From contig NZ_JAUCMN010000002.1 of NCBI RefSeq assembly GCF_030363035.1, forward strand, positions 248,001 to 312,000: a stretch of DNA of 64,000 nt, read 5' to 3'. Position 1 is the first letter of the stretch, and each line of letters opens with the position of its first letter. The position numbers and the translations under genes are program-made. Positions 25,671 to 34,655 of the stretch are shown here, piece by piece. The DNA comes from Curtobacterium caseinilyticum. Lineage in GTDB: Bacteria; Actinomycetota; Actinomycetes; Actinomycetales; Microbacteriaceae. The notes beneath the pieces are model-generated. The model ran no database searches, was not told the DNA's origin, and worked only from the letters and a program-made list of their open reading frames with translations.

Positions 25671-26534
25671 TCAACGGGTGGCGGCGACGACGGCGTCGAG
25701 CGCGTCGTCCGCGGGCCGCGGTTCGCGACCGAGCAGCGTCCGCAGTGTCGGGTCGGTGCCCGCGAACCACCCGTCGCCCGCCGCCTGGTACATGCCGAGC
25801 AGGAAGCGGACCATCCGCTCGTCCTGCCCGGCCCCGACGGCGCGCTCGACCCAGCGCTCGGGGTCCACGAGCGTGAAGCCGACGTCGCGTCCGACGCGCT
25901 CGGCCAGCCGGTCCGTCAGCTCGGCGAAGGTCGGCGCCGCGGACGCGGTGATGGTCAGCGGACCCTCGGCCGGCGCTTCCTGCAACAGCAGGGCGGCGGC
26001 AGCCTCGGCTGCGTCCTCGCGAGCGGTCCACGAGACCGGTCCGTCAGCGGGCAGGGCGACCATCCCGGTCGCTGCCCACGGCCCGAGCAGCCACTGCAGG
26101 CTGTGCGCGTAGAAGCCGTTCCGGAGCGAGGTCCAGCGGAGGCCGGACGCGGCGAGCACGGACTCGGTGGCAGCGTGGTGCTGCGCGGGGACGAACGGTG
26201 ATCCCGCTCCTGCGCCCTGGTGGCTCGTGTAGAAGACGTGGCCGACGCCCGCGTCCGTCGCTGCCTGCACGGCGTTCCGGTGCTGCGCGACGGTGTCCCC
26301 GGCGGGGTCGTTCGACGAGACGAGCAGCAGGCGGTCCGTGCCCGCGAAGGCTGTGGTCAGACCCGCCGGATCGTCGTAGTCGCCCTGTCGGACCGTCGCA
26401 CCGCGCTCGGCGAAACGAGCCGCGCGGGCGGGATCCCGGGTCACGACGACGAGCTCGGAGGCCGGGAGTCGTCGGAGGAGGTGGTCGGCGGTCGCGCCGT
26501 TGAGGGCGCCGGTCGCCCCGGTGATCGTGATCAT
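25671..26534 (-). CDS. NmrA-like NAD(P)-binding oxidoreductase (QorB type)
   Basis: A 287-residue atypical short-chain dehydrogenase. The dinucleotide motif ITGATGALNG (4-13) opens the Rossmann fold. VVVTRDPARAARFAERGATV resembles the NADPH-selecting strand, and FYTSHQGAGAGSPFV the active-site region of QorB quinone oxidoreductases. It lacks the canonical YxxxK pair. The usual role is NADPH-dependent quinone reduction or redox sensing. It is divergent from a TetR gene, with a shared 85-bp control region, so it is probably that regulator's target. Confidence 0.82.
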   Translation of the reverse strand: MITITGATGALNGATADHLLRRLPASELVVVTRDPARAARFAERGATVRQGDYDDPAGLTTAFAGTDRLLLVSSNDPAGDTVAQHRNAVQAATDAGVGHVFYTSHQGAGAGSPFVPAQHHAATESVLAASGLRWTSLRNGFYAHSLQWLLGPWAATGMVALPADGPVSWTAREDAAEAAAALLLQEAPAEGPLTITASAAPTFAELTDRLAERVGRDVGFTLVDPERWVERAVGAGQDERMVRFLLGMYQAAGDGWFAGTDPTLRTLLGREPRPADDALDAVVAATR

Positions 26535-26558
26535 GGCTCGCTCATTCCTGTTATCGGT

Positions 26559-26588
26559 GGAAACACTTGAACCGTAGCGCTGGTTTCC
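26559..26588. promoter_or_regulatory. Candidate TetR operator between NmrA and TetR genes
   Basis: GGAAAC (26559-26564) and GTTTCC (26583-26588) form 6-bp arms 18 bp apart. They overlap a second small inverted repeat, TTCC-GGC-GGAA. They sit in the only gap between the divergent genes, and just upstream of the TetR -10 box. Confidence 0.4.
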
Positions 26589-26607
26589 GGCGGAAGCAAG
26601 CGCCTGT

Positions 26608-26613
26608 TAGCGT
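26608..26613 (+). promoter_or_regulatory. -10 box of leaderless TetR gene
   Basis: TAGCGT is separated by 6 nt from the GTG at 26620. Confidence 0.5.
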
Positions 26614-26619
26614 TGCTCC

Positions 26620-27375
26620 GTGAGCAGTACTGCCCCGAAACCCGACGGTCGTCAGGACGTCCGCGACCGCGTCGTGCTCGCCGCTGCCGACCTCCTGCAC
26701 GACGACGGCGTCGACGCGGTCACGACTCGAGCGGTCGCCGCGCGGGCAGGCGTGCAGGCGCCCACGATCTACCGGCTCTTCGGCGACAAGGACGGACTGC
26801 TCGACGCGGTCGCCGAACACGTCATGGCGGTGTTCAGCACCGAGAAGGCTGCGATGGTCGATGCCGCCGGTGCGAACGGCACCGATCCGGTCGAAGCGCT
26901 CCGCGCGGGGTGGGATGCGACCATCGCCTTCGGGCTCGCCAATCCCGACCTGTTCGTCATCATGAGCGACCCGCGTCGCGGACGAGGGTCGCCCGCTGTG
27001 GCAGCCGGGCTGCGTGTGCTCGCGGAACGGTTGCGACGGGTCGCGGCGGCCGGACGCCTCCTCGTCCGTGAGTCCGATGCGATCCGGCTGGTGCATGCGG
27101 CCGGTACCGGTGCCGTGCTCGCGATCCTCGGGGAACCGGAGGGCGCACGCGACCCTGCGTTGGCCGACGCGGTGTGGGCGGCGGTCGAGGCGCAGGTCCT
27201 CGTCCCCGAGCGCGACGACGTCCCCGGTGCCGACCGGGCGCTCCGCACGGCGGCGTTGACCCTGCGGGCCGGCGTCGAGGAACTCCACCGACTGACGGCA
27301 GCCGAGCGCGCCGTCCTCGCGGAGTGGCTGGACCGCGTGGTGGAGGCACCGGCCCCCGTGCCCGGACAGGCCTGA
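26620..27375 (+). CDS. TetR/AcrR-family transcriptional regulator
   Basis: A 251-residue repressor. The N-terminal HTH is classic: VVLAAADLLHDDGVDAVTTR followed by AVAARAGVQAPTIYRLFGDKDGLLDAV (residues about 18-65). The C-terminal domain is long and Ala-rich and binds an unknown ligand. It is divergent from the NmrA oxidoreductase, which is its most likely target along with itself. A GTG start with an upstream TAGCGT box suggests a leaderless transcript. Confidence 0.88.
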   Translation: MSSTAPKPDGRQDVRDRVVLAAADLLHDDGVDAVTTRAVAARAGVQAPTIYRLFGDKDGLLDAVAEHVMAVFSTEKAAMVDAAGANGTDPVEALRAGWDATIAFGLANPDLFVIMSDPRRGRGSPAVAAGLRVLAERLRRVAAAGRLLVRESDAIRLVHAAGTGAVLAILGEPEGARDPALADAVWAAVEAQVLVPERDDVPGADRALRTAALTLRAGVEELHRLTAAERAVLAEWLDRVVEAPAPVPGQA

Positions 27376-27400
27376 CGCACCGTCGAGCCGGTCCGGAGCG

Positions 27401-27943
27401 TCAGTCGGTCGCGCCCCGCGGCGGGTCGACCAGCAGGGCGATGCGGTCGCGCAGGTACGCCTCGAGCGGCACCGTCGCGCCGGCGACGGGGGACCAGCGG
27501 ACGACCGGCTCGTCGTCCACCACGGCGAGCACCCCGTCGGCCCCGACGAGCGAGGCGTCGAGGGGGATCGGCACCGTGCCGTGGTTGACCGTGTCGCCGT
27601 CGCGGAAGTGCCCCTTCGTCGCGGCCGCCCGGTAGGCGCGACGCACCTCGGCGGACACCGACACGAACTGCTGGCGCCCCGGATCGGTGACCCGCGTGAT
27701 CCGTCCGGTCGCCCAGACCCGGCCGGACGTCTCCGGCGAGGACCCGAGGAGCAGGGCCCCGACGCGCCAGACACGACCGAGGGACCGGATCGTCGGCTCA
27801 CGCCGGATCCCGAGGACGGCGCGCGGCTCGACGTACTCGCCGAGCGCCTCGTCGCGGACGCTCGCGTCCCGGAGCCGTGCCGCCGCCGCGTCGAGCAGCT
27901 CCCGCGTCCGCCGCACCGCGTCCGCCACGACCTCGTCCGTCAC
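27401..27943 (-). CDS. Conserved hypothetical actinobacterial protein
   Basis: 180 residues, not recognised functionally. The N-terminus is a helix (VADAVRRTRELLDAAAARL). The middle carries strands with SLGRVWRVGALLLGSSPETSG and GRVWATGRITRV, and the C-terminus has VVRWSPVAGATVPLEAYLRDR. No catalytic motif, signal peptide or membrane segment is visible. It starts with GTG; a TAGGCT box 8 nt upstream suggests a leaderless transcript. It is convergent with the TetR gene and divergent from pnuC. Confidence 0.75.
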   Translation of the reverse strand: MTDEVVADAVRRTRELLDAAAARLRDASVRDEALGEYVEPRAVLGIRREPTIRSLGRVWRVGALLLGSSPETSGRVWATGRITRVTDPGRQQFVSVSAEVRRAYRAAATKGHFRDGDTVNHGTVPIPLDASLVGADGVLAVVDDEPVVRWSPVAGATVPLEAYLRDRIALLVDPPRGATD

Positions 27944-27951
27944 GACCCCCG

Positions 27952-27957
27952 AGCCTA
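27952..27957 (-). promoter_or_regulatory. -10 box of the hypothetical gene ending at 27401
   Basis: On the minus strand TAGGCT lies 8 nt before the GTG at 27943. Confidence 0.4.
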
Positions 27958-28043
27958 GACCGCGGTGTCACACAGGGTCGTCGGGTCGGCGGAATGCCGG
28001 GCGGGGCCCTACCGTTGCACCGTCGCGGAACGAGGAGGACCCC

Positions 28044-28709
28044 ATGGGGATCGTGCGCTGGCTGTTCGACGCGCAGCTCGTCATCGGCGACCAGACCGTG
28101 CTCTGGCGCGAGGTGATCGGCAACGTCTTCGGCCTGCTCAGCGCCCTGGGTGGCATGCGTCGCCGGGTGTGGGCGTGGCCGGTGGGCATCCTCGGCAACG
28201 CGCTGCTCTTCACCGTCTTCATGGGTGTGCTCTTCGACACCCCGAACCCGGTCAACCTGCTCGGCCAGGCGGGCCGGCAGGTCATGTTCATCGTGGTGAG
28301 CGTCTACGGCTGGTACCGGTGGACGCACCGCGCCGACGAGGCGACGACCGTGATCGAGCCGAGGTGGGCCTCCTGGCCGACCCGCGGACTGCTGGTGCTC
28401 GCCCTGGTCGGTGGCACCGCCGTCCTGACCCCGCTGTTCCGCGCCCTCGGGTCCTACGAGCCGGTGTGGAGCGACGCGTGGATCTTCGTCGGGTCGGTCC
28501 TGGCGACGTACGGGATGGCGAAGGGCTGGGTCGAGTTCTGGCTGATCTGGGTCGCGGTCGACCTGGTCGGCGTGCCGCTGCTGTTCTCGGCCGGGTACTA
28601 CGCGTCCGGGCTGATGTACGTGTTCTACGGTGCGTTCACCCTGACCGGGTTCTTCGTGTGGATGCTGCAGGGCCGGAAGCCCGCCGCCGCCCCGGTGACC
28701 GTCGGCTGA
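28044..28709 (+). CDS. pnuC: Nicotinamide riboside transporter PnuC
   Basis: A 221-residue membrane protein with about 7 helices, importing nicotinamide riboside for NAD salvage by facilitated diffusion. Family-typical segments are REVIGNVFGLLSALGGMRRRVWAW in two parts, NPVNLLGQAGRQV and YGWYRWTH near the substrate channel, and the final GAFTLTGFFVWMLQG. GAGGAGG lies 5 nt before the ATG, deciding the start. No riboswitch or NadR-type box was recognised in the 100 bp upstream. Confidence 0.9.
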   Translation: MGIVRWLFDAQLVIGDQTVLWREVIGNVFGLLSALGGMRRRVWAWPVGILGNALLFTVFMGVLFDTPNPVNLLGQAGRQVMFIVVSVYGWYRWTHRADEATTVIEPRWASWPTRGLLVLALVGGTAVLTPLFRALGSYEPVWSDAWIFVGSVLATYGMAKGWVEFWLIWVAVDLVGVPLLFSAGYYASGLMYVFYGAFTLTGFFVWMLQGRKPAAAPVTVG

Positions 28710-28718
28710 CCTGCTCGA

Positions 28719-28757
28719 CAGGTGTCGCTTGCCCCCCACACGGGGTGGAGACACCTG
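28719..28757. terminator. Hairpin after pnuC, or operator of the following TetR gene
   Basis: CAGGTGTC (28719-28726) and GACACCTG (28750-28757) are perfect 8-bp arms. Between them CCCC and GGGG can extend the stem. It lies 10 bp past the pnuC stop and 20 bp before the next start, so either role is possible. Confidence 0.45.
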
Positions 28758-28776
28758 ACCGTCGATCCTGTGGACT

Positions 28777-29415
28777 GTGGTGGTGACTGACACGCGTGGC
28801 GGGATGGTCGAGGACGACGCCTCCCTTGCAGAGCGCATCGTCCGGGGGGCGATCCGCGCCTACCGGCTGCACCCGTACCACGAGGTCGACGGGCCGGTGG
28901 TGGCGGAGACGTGCGGACTCGCACCGGAGGTCGTCGACCGGCTCTTCCCCACCTGGGACGCACTGCTCCTCGTCACCTACGACCGGTGGACGCAGCTGCG
29001 CGGGACGCGCCGGGCCGCCGTGCCGACCTGCACCGTCGACCACGTGCGGATGACCCTGGCGGAGGACGTCGCCGACCCGGGGCTCGTGCGGGTCCTCGCC
29101 GGCGTCGTCACCATCGCCGCGTCGGAGCGTGACTTCGCGGAGCTGTTCCGGAAGCGCTTCGAGGAGCACGTCGAGGAGATCACCGTCGGGCTGCAGCGTG
29201 ACGTCGACGCCGGGACCGAGCACATCGGCATCCCGACGTACCAGGCGGCGACCCAGCTGCTGGCGGTCCAGGAGGGGCTGCAGGTGCAGATGCTCGTCCG
29301 GCCGTACATCGACGTCCTGGTGGAGTTCGACCGCACCGTGCGGACGCTCCGGCAGGGCTGGCGCGAGCCGGAGCACGCGTCGTGGGACCTCGACGCGGCG
29401 CTCGCCCGGGGCTGA
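28777..29415 (+). CDS. TetR-like transcriptional regulator, divergent HTH
   Basis: 212 residues with a TetR-like layout: an N-terminal helical HTH region (AERIVRGAIRAYRLHPYHEV, then GPVVAETCGLAPEVVDRLFPTWDALLLVTY) and a helical C-terminus. The recognition-helix region is atypical, and the usual T-T-x-x-I-A core is weak. Three consecutive GTG codons (28777, 28780, 28783) make the exact start uncertain. Its target is unknown; pnuC is the nearest upstream gene. Confidence 0.7.
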   Translation: MVVTDTRGGMVEDDASLAERIVRGAIRAYRLHPYHEVDGPVVAETCGLAPEVVDRLFPTWDALLLVTYDRWTQLRGTRRAAVPTCTVDHVRMTLAEDVADPGLVRVLAGVVTIAASERDFAELFRKRFEEHVEEITVGLQRDVDAGTEHIGIPTYQAATQLLAVQEGLQVQMLVRPYIDVLVEFDRTVRTLRQGWREPEHASWDLDAALARG

Positions 29416-29499
29416 CGGCCGGACGAGGACGGCCGCGGCCGGACGGCGCAGGCGGTCTGCTGCGGTGGCCGCGCCAGGGTGCCCGCCGCGGCCTCCGTG

Positions 29500-30726
29500 T
29501 CAGCGTGCCCGTGACCGTCCGCGGCGCCACCCGGCGACCTGCCGCAGCGTGACCTTCGACCCGTACTGGGCGACGGAGTGCCGGAACAGGTACTCCGCGA
29601 ACCACAGCAGGACGGCGGCGGTCACGAAGACCTCGACGATGCAGACCACCGACTCCGTCACGCTCAGCGTGCCGACGGCGTTCCGGACCATCGCCGTGAT
29701 CGGGGTGAAGGTCGGGAAGTACGTGAAGAACGCCGCCACCGGCGAGGAGGGCGTCGTCATCACGAAGAACGCCGCGTAGAGCGGGATGATCAGGGCGAAG
29801 ATCGCTGCCGACTGCAGCGTCGAGGCGTCCTTGATCGACGGCACCGCCGCCCCGACCGCGACGAACAGGCCGCAGGCGAGGAGGACCCCGCCGACCAGCA
29901 GGAGCGCGCCCACCACCATGCGCCACGGGTCGACCGCCAGACCACCGAGTCGCGACGCCACCAACGGCAACGCCGCCAGCGCGACGGCGAGCCCGGGGAC
30001 GAGGACCACGCCGACCTGCACGAGCCCGACGAGCAGCATCGCGAGCACCTTGCCGCGGATGAGGTCGCCGGCCGTCACGGTCGTCAGGATCATCTCGGAG
30101 ATGCGGTTCTCCTTCTCCTCGACCACCACCGTCACCATGCGGGTGGCGAGCAGGATCACGATCCCGAAGAAGGCGGCGACGTAGAGGAAGGGCGGCAGGA
30201 TCGACAGCCATCCCGGGGCGATCCGCCCGTCGGCGTACGCGGTGAGCTCGGTCGACGGCGGGGAGCGGAGGAGGGCGACCGCCTCGTCGTCGTCGACCGA
30301 TGCCGCGACGCTCCGTTCGAGCACCCGTTCGGCCAGCGACGAGTACCCGCCGTTCTCGAAGAGCCCCCGGTCCGCGGCGTCGATGCGGATGGTCTGGTTC
30401 GACGGCTTCGCCGGGTACTCGACGAACGCCTCGAGCGTCCCGGCTCGGACGGCGGCACGGTCGGCGGAAGGGTCCTGTGAGGGGGAGCCGCCCCACTGCG
30501 CGGCGACCGAGGCGGAGACCAGCCCCGAGTGGTCGACGTAGCGGAACGGGGTCTTCGCCGCCGAGGTGCTCGACGAGATCGAGTCCGACCCGGCGGCCTG
30601 TCCGACGCCGACGAGCACCGAGACGAGGACCACCACGATCGGCAGCGCGAGGGTGCCGATCCAGAACGCGGGCTTCTTGACGGCGCGCACGAACTCGAAG
30701 CGCACGACCGTCCCGAGGCGGCTCAT
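29500..30726 (-). CDS. ABC-2 type exporter permease, NatB-like
   Basis: A 408-residue membrane subunit. The N-terminal helix (KPAFWIGTLALPIVVVLVSV) is followed by a large extracytoplasmic domain of about 150 residues, then five or more helices. VVVEEKENRISEMILTTVTA is the ABC2 intracellular coupling segment typical of NatB (Na+ export) and bacitracin-type permeases. The ATG overlaps the stop of the ATPase gene by 4 bp. Substrate unknown; Na+ or a cell-envelope-active compound is plausible. Confidence 0.85.
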   Translation of the reverse strand: MSRLGTVVRFEFVRAVKKPAFWIGTLALPIVVVLVSVLVGVGQAAGSDSISSSTSAAKTPFRYVDHSGLVSASVAAQWGGSPSQDPSADRAAVRAGTLEAFVEYPAKPSNQTIRIDAADRGLFENGGYSSLAERVLERSVAASVDDDEAVALLRSPPSTELTAYADGRIAPGWLSILPPFLYVAAFFGIVILLATRMVTVVVEEKENRISEMILTTVTAGDLIRGKVLAMLLVGLVQVGVVLVPGLAVALAALPLVASRLGGLAVDPWRMVVGALLLVGGVLLACGLFVAVGAAVPSIKDASTLQSAAIFALIIPLYAAFFVMTTPSSPVAAFFTYFPTFTPITAMVRNAVGTLSVTESVVCIVEVFVTAAVLLWFAEYLFRHSVAQYGSKVTLRQVAGWRRGRSRAR

Positions 30727-31691
30727 GCGGCGGCCCCGGCGCGGGTCGGTCCCGGCACCCGGACGGGCCCGGGCGTGCCGTCGTCGGCGCCGGCATCGTG
30801 GCCGTACACCTGCACGAAGATCTCGTCGAGGGGGATGCGGCGCATCTCGAACCCGGTGACGTGCACGCCGGCGGACACGAGCGAGGCCAGGATGTCGGAC
30901 CCGTCCGCGGCCGCAGCAGGCGTGGGCACGAGGTAGGCGACGTGCCCTTCGTGCCGGGCCAGGCGGTACAGCTCGGACCGGGGGACGCTGCCGTCCAGCA
31001 GGACCCGGGCGACGGCGCCGCCGAAGGCCTCCTGCACGTCGGGGATCGTGCCGTAGGCGGCGGACCGTCCGTCCTTGAGCAGGAGGATCCGGTCGCACAG
31101 CCGCTCGACCTCGTCCATGTGGTGCGTCACCAGGACCACGGTCGCGCCGTCGGCCTTCCGCTCGTCCACCAGGTCGAGCAGCAACCGCCGGTTCACCGGG
31201 TCGAGGCCCTTCGTCGGTTCGTCGAGGATCAGCAGCCGCGGGCGGTCCATGATCGTGATGCCGAGCTGCACCTTCTGCTGCTGGCCGCCGGAGAGCTTGT
31301 CGACGCGGAGCTTCGCACGGTCGGCGAGCCCGACCCGCGCCAAGTACTCCGTGCTCCACGCCGTGGCCTCGGATCGGCGCAGCCCGCGGAGCATCCCGAA
31401 GTACGTCATCACGTCGACGACGGACTCCTTGCGGTAGAGCCCGCGCTCCTCGGGCAGGTACCCGATGCCCCCGGTGGCCGGCCGGTACGGCACCCCGTCG
31501 ATCGTCAGGGTGCCCGCGGTCGGCGTCGTGATGCCGAGCAGGGCACGGATCGTGGTGGTCTTGCCCGAGCCGTTGCTGCCGAGCAGCCCGAAGGTCTCGC
31601 CGGGAGCGACGTCGAAGGAGAGTCCGTCGACGACGTCGCGGTCGCCGAAGCGCATCACGAAGTCCCGCACGCTGATGCTGGCACCGCTCAT
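30723..31691 (-). CDS. ABC exporter ATP-binding protein, NatA-like
   Basis: 322 residues with one nucleotide-binding domain. Walker A is GSNGSGKTT (38-46), the signature LSGGQQQKVQL, Walker B LLILDEPTKGLD, and the switch His lies in VTHHMDEVERL. A C-terminal regulatory extension of about 100 residues resembles DUF4162 in NatA-type ATPases. It is cotranscribed with the permease. The ATG is preceded at 7 nt by TAGGGT, suggesting a leaderless transcript, and further upstream by the 19-bp hairpin element. Confidence 0.9.
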   Translation of the reverse strand: MSGASISVRDFVMRFGDRDVVDGLSFDVAPGETFGLLGSNGSGKTTTIRALLGITTPTAGTLTIDGVPYRPATGGIGYLPEERGLYRKESVVDVMTYFGMLRGLRRSEATAWSTEYLARVGLADRAKLRVDKLSGGQQQKVQLGITIMDRPRLLILDEPTKGLDPVNRRLLLDLVDERKADGATVVLVTHHMDEVERLCDRILLLKDGRSAAYGTIPDVQEAFGGAVARVLLDGSVPRSELYRLARHEGHVAYLVPTPAAAADGSDILASLVSAGVHVTGFEMRRIPLDEIFVQVYGHDAGADDGTPGPVRVPGPTRAGAAA

Positions 31692-31698
31692 GCCGCCG

Positions 31699-31704
31699 AC
31701 CCTA
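31699..31704 (-). promoter_or_regulatory. -10 box of leaderless NatA-like gene
   Basis: On the minus strand TAGGGT lies 7 nt before the ATG at 31691. Confidence 0.5.
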
Positions 31705-31766
31705 CCGGCGGCGGCAGCGAGTTCCGCCTGCCCGTTCCTTCCCATCCCGTCCGCGGTGGGAAGCGA

Positions 31767-31811
31767 GAACGGGCGTACCTGGTCGTTTCGTTCGACCAGG
31801 TACGCCCGTTC
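31767..31811. repeat. 19-bp inverted repeat of the CGACCAGGTACGCCCG element
   Basis: GAACGGGCGTACCTGGTCG (31767-31785) and its exact reverse complement (31793-31811) enclose a 7-nt TTTCGTT loop. A further direct copy (ACCTGGTACGCCCGGTT) follows from 31814. The same unit recurs as four tandem copies at 39359-39434. It lies about 80 bp upstream of the NatA-like gene. The remaining gap to 31983 contains only a degenerate dispersed palindrome. Confidence 0.85.
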
Positions 31812-31866
31812 CCACCTGGTACGCCCGGTTCCGCCCGGCGCGCGAGGGCCGACGGGACCCCACGAC

Positions 31867-31906
31867 GGACGGGAGGCGCGGTGCCTGCCCGCACCGTCCT
31901 CCCTCG
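31867..31906. repeat. Dispersed palindrome, degenerate copy 2
   Basis: The left arm GGACGGGAGGCGCGGTGC is intact. The right arm GCACCGTCCTCCCTCG has several changes relative to the expected complement. It lies just past the 3' end of the alpha-glucosidase gene. Confidence 0.7.
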
Positions 31907-31983
31907 CAGGCTCGGTCGGCGCGCCCGGCACGACGCTCCGCGTCGCCACCCAGCCGGGCGCGCCCGTCCGCCAGCCGCTTGCG

Positions 31984-33645
31984 TCAGGAACGCAACCAGG
32001 CGGTCCCCACACCCGACAGTGCGCCGTCTGCCACCGGCGCGGAGGCGAGCAGGAGCTCGCCGGCGGGGAGTGCGTACGGCTCGTCACCGAACACCGTCAC
32101 GCTCGTCCAACCGTTCGGCCGACGGAAGGCGAGCACGTCGTCGCGACCGGTCTCGAGCCACTCGAGGTGCTCCTCGGACTGCAGCTGGCCGCGCAGCCCG
32201 AGGGCCTTGCGGTACAGGTTGAGCGTCGAGTCCGGGTCGGCGTCCTCCGCCTCGACCGAGACTTGCGCGAACCACGACGGCTGCGGCAGGTGCGACCCGC
32301 CGGGGCCGAACCCGAAGCTCTCGCCGGTCCTGGTCCACGGGATCGGGACGCGGCAGCCGTCACGGCCGACGTCGACGCCCGGGTTCCGGAAGAACGCGGG
32401 GTCCTGGCGCTCGGCCTCGGGGATGTCGCCGACCTCGTGGAGGCCGAGCTCCTCGCCCTGGTACAGGTAGGCGGACCCGGGCAGTGCGAGCTCGAGCAGT
32501 GTCGCGGCCTGCGCACGCCGGAGACCGAGCGCGCGGTCGAGGTCGTCCTGCGACCCGCCGGCGAGCAGCCACGCGGCGCCCTGCTTCTGCTCCGACCCGT
32601 TGCGCGCGGGCAGCGCGTAGCGGGTGGCGTGCCGGACGACGTCGTGGTTGGAGAAGACCCACGTGGTCGACGAGCCGGACTGTTCCGCCAGGCCGAGGTT
32701 GAACTCGATGATGGTGCGGAACTGCTGCGCGTCGAAGTCGGCCTCGAGCAGGTCGAAGTTGAACGCCTGGCCGAGCCCCTCGGCGCTGGCGTAGCGGGCA
32801 CGACGATCGGCGGCCACCCATGCCTCGGCGACGGCGGTGCGGGCGGGGGTGTACTCGTCGAAGACCTGCCGCCACTCGGCGTAGATCTCGTGCACGTCGT
32901 CGCGGTCCCAGAGGATGTGCGTCCCGTCCTTCGGCGCGGCGAGCACCTCGGCCCAGCTCGGCAGGGGCCCGTCGGGCAGGCCCTTCGCCAGACCGTGCGC
33001 GACGTCGATGCGGAACCCGTCGACCCCGCGGTCGGACCAGAAGCGCAGCGTGTGCAGGAAGTCGTCGCGGACCTCGCGGTTCGCCCAGTTCAGGTCGGGC
33101 TGCTCCTTCGCGAAGTTGTGCAGGTACCACTGGCCGTCGCCGACCGCCGTCCACGCCGGGCCGCCGAAGATCGACACCCAGTCCGCGGGCGGCTCGGAAC
33201 CGTCGGGGCCGGTACCGTCGCGGAAGACGTAGCGGTTGCGGGCCGCGCTGCCCTTCGGGGACGCCAGGGCCTCCTGGAACCAGGCGTGCCGGTCGCTCGT
33301 GTGGTTCGGCACGATGTCGACGATCACGCGGATGCCGGCGCCGTGCAGGGCCTCGACCATGGCGTCGAAGTCGTCCAGGGTGCCGAGGCGCGGGTCGACG
33401 TCACGGTAGTCGTCCACGTCGTAGCCGCCGTCGGCGAGGGCGGACGGGTAGAACGGGCTGAGCCAGACCGCCTCGATGCCGAGCGAGGCGAGGTACGGCA
33501 CGCGGGACGTGACGCCGGGCAGGTCGCCGATGCCGTCGCCGTCCGCGTCCGCGAAGGAGCGGGGGTAGACCTGGTAGACGCTCGCCTGGCGCCACCAGGT
33601 CTCGGCGTCGGTGGGTGCTGCGGGCTGGACGAGCGTGTCGGTCAC
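31984..33645 (-). CDS. GH13 alpha-glucosidase / oligo-1,6-glucosidase
   Basis: A cytosolic glycoside hydrolase of 553 residues, with no signal peptide. The four GH13 regions are clear: DIVPNH (110-115), GFRIDVAHGL with nucleophile Asp214, AVAEAW with acid/base Glu274, and FSNHD with Asp335. QVYPRSFADADGDGIGDL is typical of the oligo-1,6-glucosidase/alpha-glucosidase branch. It is last in the operon with the ABC importer, so it probably hydrolyses imported alpha-glucosides such as isomaltose, maltose or sucrose. The GTG start (33645) is the only start agreeing with MTDTLVQPAA; its Shine-Dalgarno is AAAGG. Confidence 0.92.
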   Translation of the reverse strand: MTDTLVQPAAPTDAETWWRQASVYQVYPRSFADADGDGIGDLPGVTSRVPYLASLGIEAVWLSPFYPSALADGGYDVDDYRDVDPRLGTLDDFDAMVEALHGAGIRVIVDIVPNHTSDRHAWFQEALASPKGSAARNRYVFRDGTGPDGSEPPADWVSIFGGPAWTAVGDGQWYLHNFAKEQPDLNWANREVRDDFLHTLRFWSDRGVDGFRIDVAHGLAKGLPDGPLPSWAEVLAAPKDGTHILWDRDDVHEIYAEWRQVFDEYTPARTAVAEAWVAADRRARYASAEGLGQAFNFDLLEADFDAQQFRTIIEFNLGLAEQSGSSTTWVFSNHDVVRHATRYALPARNGSEQKQGAAWLLAGGSQDDLDRALGLRRAQAATLLELALPGSAYLYQGEELGLHEVGDIPEAERQDPAFFRNPGVDVGRDGCRVPIPWTRTGESFGFGPGGSHLPQPSWFAQVSVEAEDADPDSTLNLYRKALGLRGQLQSEEHLEWLETGRDDVLAFRRPNGWTSVTVFGDEPYALPAGELLLASAPVADGALSGVGTAWLRS

Positions 33646-33749
33646 GTCGGGCCTTTCGTTGGTCGTGCGGGTGGTGATGGTCGTGGTGGTGTCGGACGTG
33701 CCGGTCGCGGTGGCGGCCGCGGTTTCGCTCGTGGCCGCGGTGGCGGGAA

Positions 33750-34655
33750 TCACTTGATGGCGCCCTGGGTCACACCGGCCATCACCCATCGCTGGGTGAC
33801 CAGGTAGACGATGATCGCGGGGGCCATCGCCATCAGGTACGAGGCGAACGACACGTTGTAGTTGTTGCTGAACTGCGTCTGGAACATCTGCTGCAGCACC
33901 GGCAGGGTCTGCAGCGCCGGGTCGGAGGTGATCAGCGACGGCATCACGAAGTCGTTCCAGGACGCCAGGAACGCGAAGATGCCGACGGTGGCGCTCATCG
34001 GTGCGAGGAGCGGGAACACCAGTCGCCAGAACACCTGCCCCGTGCTCGCACCGTCGATGCGTGCACTCTCCTCCAGCTCGGCCGGGATCGACCGCAGGAA
34101 GGCGGTGAAGAGCAGCACGCTGAACGACAGCTGGAACATGACGTGCAGGATCGCGACGCCGAACGGGTTGTCGAGTCCGGCCAGACCGGTGAGCTTCACC
34201 TGCGACAGTGCGAGCACCGGGAACGGCAGGAACATCGCCGCGAGCAGGTAGAAGAACGACCAGCGGAAGAACCGGCGGTCCCAGTTCCGGGCGATGGCGT
34301 ACGCGGTGAACGAGGCGAGCAGGATCGTGCCGACGACCGTGATCGCGGCGACGAGCACGGAGACGCCGAAGGCCCGCGGGAAGTCCGTCAGCTCCCAGGC
34401 CTGCACGAAGCCGTCGACGCTGAACGGCGCCGGCAGTGAGAAGGCGTTGCCGTCGACCGCCTGCGAGGTCGTCTTGAACGCCATCGTCACGGTGACGTAC
34501 AGCGGGACCAGGACGGACAGCGTGCACAGCGTCAGGACGATCGTGACCGGCCAGTTGGAGCGCTCGCCGCGGCGCCCGGCGGTGCGGTCGGCGTCGACCG
34601 ACCGGATGGTGCCCGTGGCGGTCGTGCCCGGGCGGAGGGGTGCTTGCATGGTCAT
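33750..34655 (-). CDS. ABC sugar transporter permease, MalG type
   Basis: A 301-residue permease with six helices. The EAA loop reads ELEESARIDGASTGQVFWRLVFPLLAP in two parts. It forms the channel with the MalF-type partner encoded immediately upstream. The ATG at 34655 overlaps the MalF-type stop by one base. No ATP-binding subunit is encoded in the operon, so a shared MsiK-type ATPase elsewhere probably energises it, as is known for actinobacterial CUT1 importers. A GT-rich low-complexity stretch of 104 bp separates it from the glucosidase. Confidence 0.92.
   Translation of the reverse strand: MTMQAPLRPGTTATGTIRSVDADRTAGRRGERSNWPVTIVLTLCTLSVLVPLYVTVTMAFKTTSQAVDGNAFSLPAPFSVDGFVQAWELTDFPRAFGVSVLVAAITVVGTILLASFTAYAIARNWDRRFFRWSFFYLLAAMFLPFPVLALSQVKLTGLAGLDNPFGVAILHVMFQLSFSVLLFTAFLRSIPAELEESARIDGASTGQVFWRLVFPLLAPMSATVGIFAFLASWNDFVMPSLITSDPALQTLPVLQQMFQTQFSNNYNVSFASYLMAMAPAIIVYLVTQRWVMAGVTQGAIK

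Noticed and set aside
27944-28043. Riboswitch or NadR-type site upstream of pnuC
   Set aside because: No conserved aptamer or palindromic box could be recognised in 100 bp.
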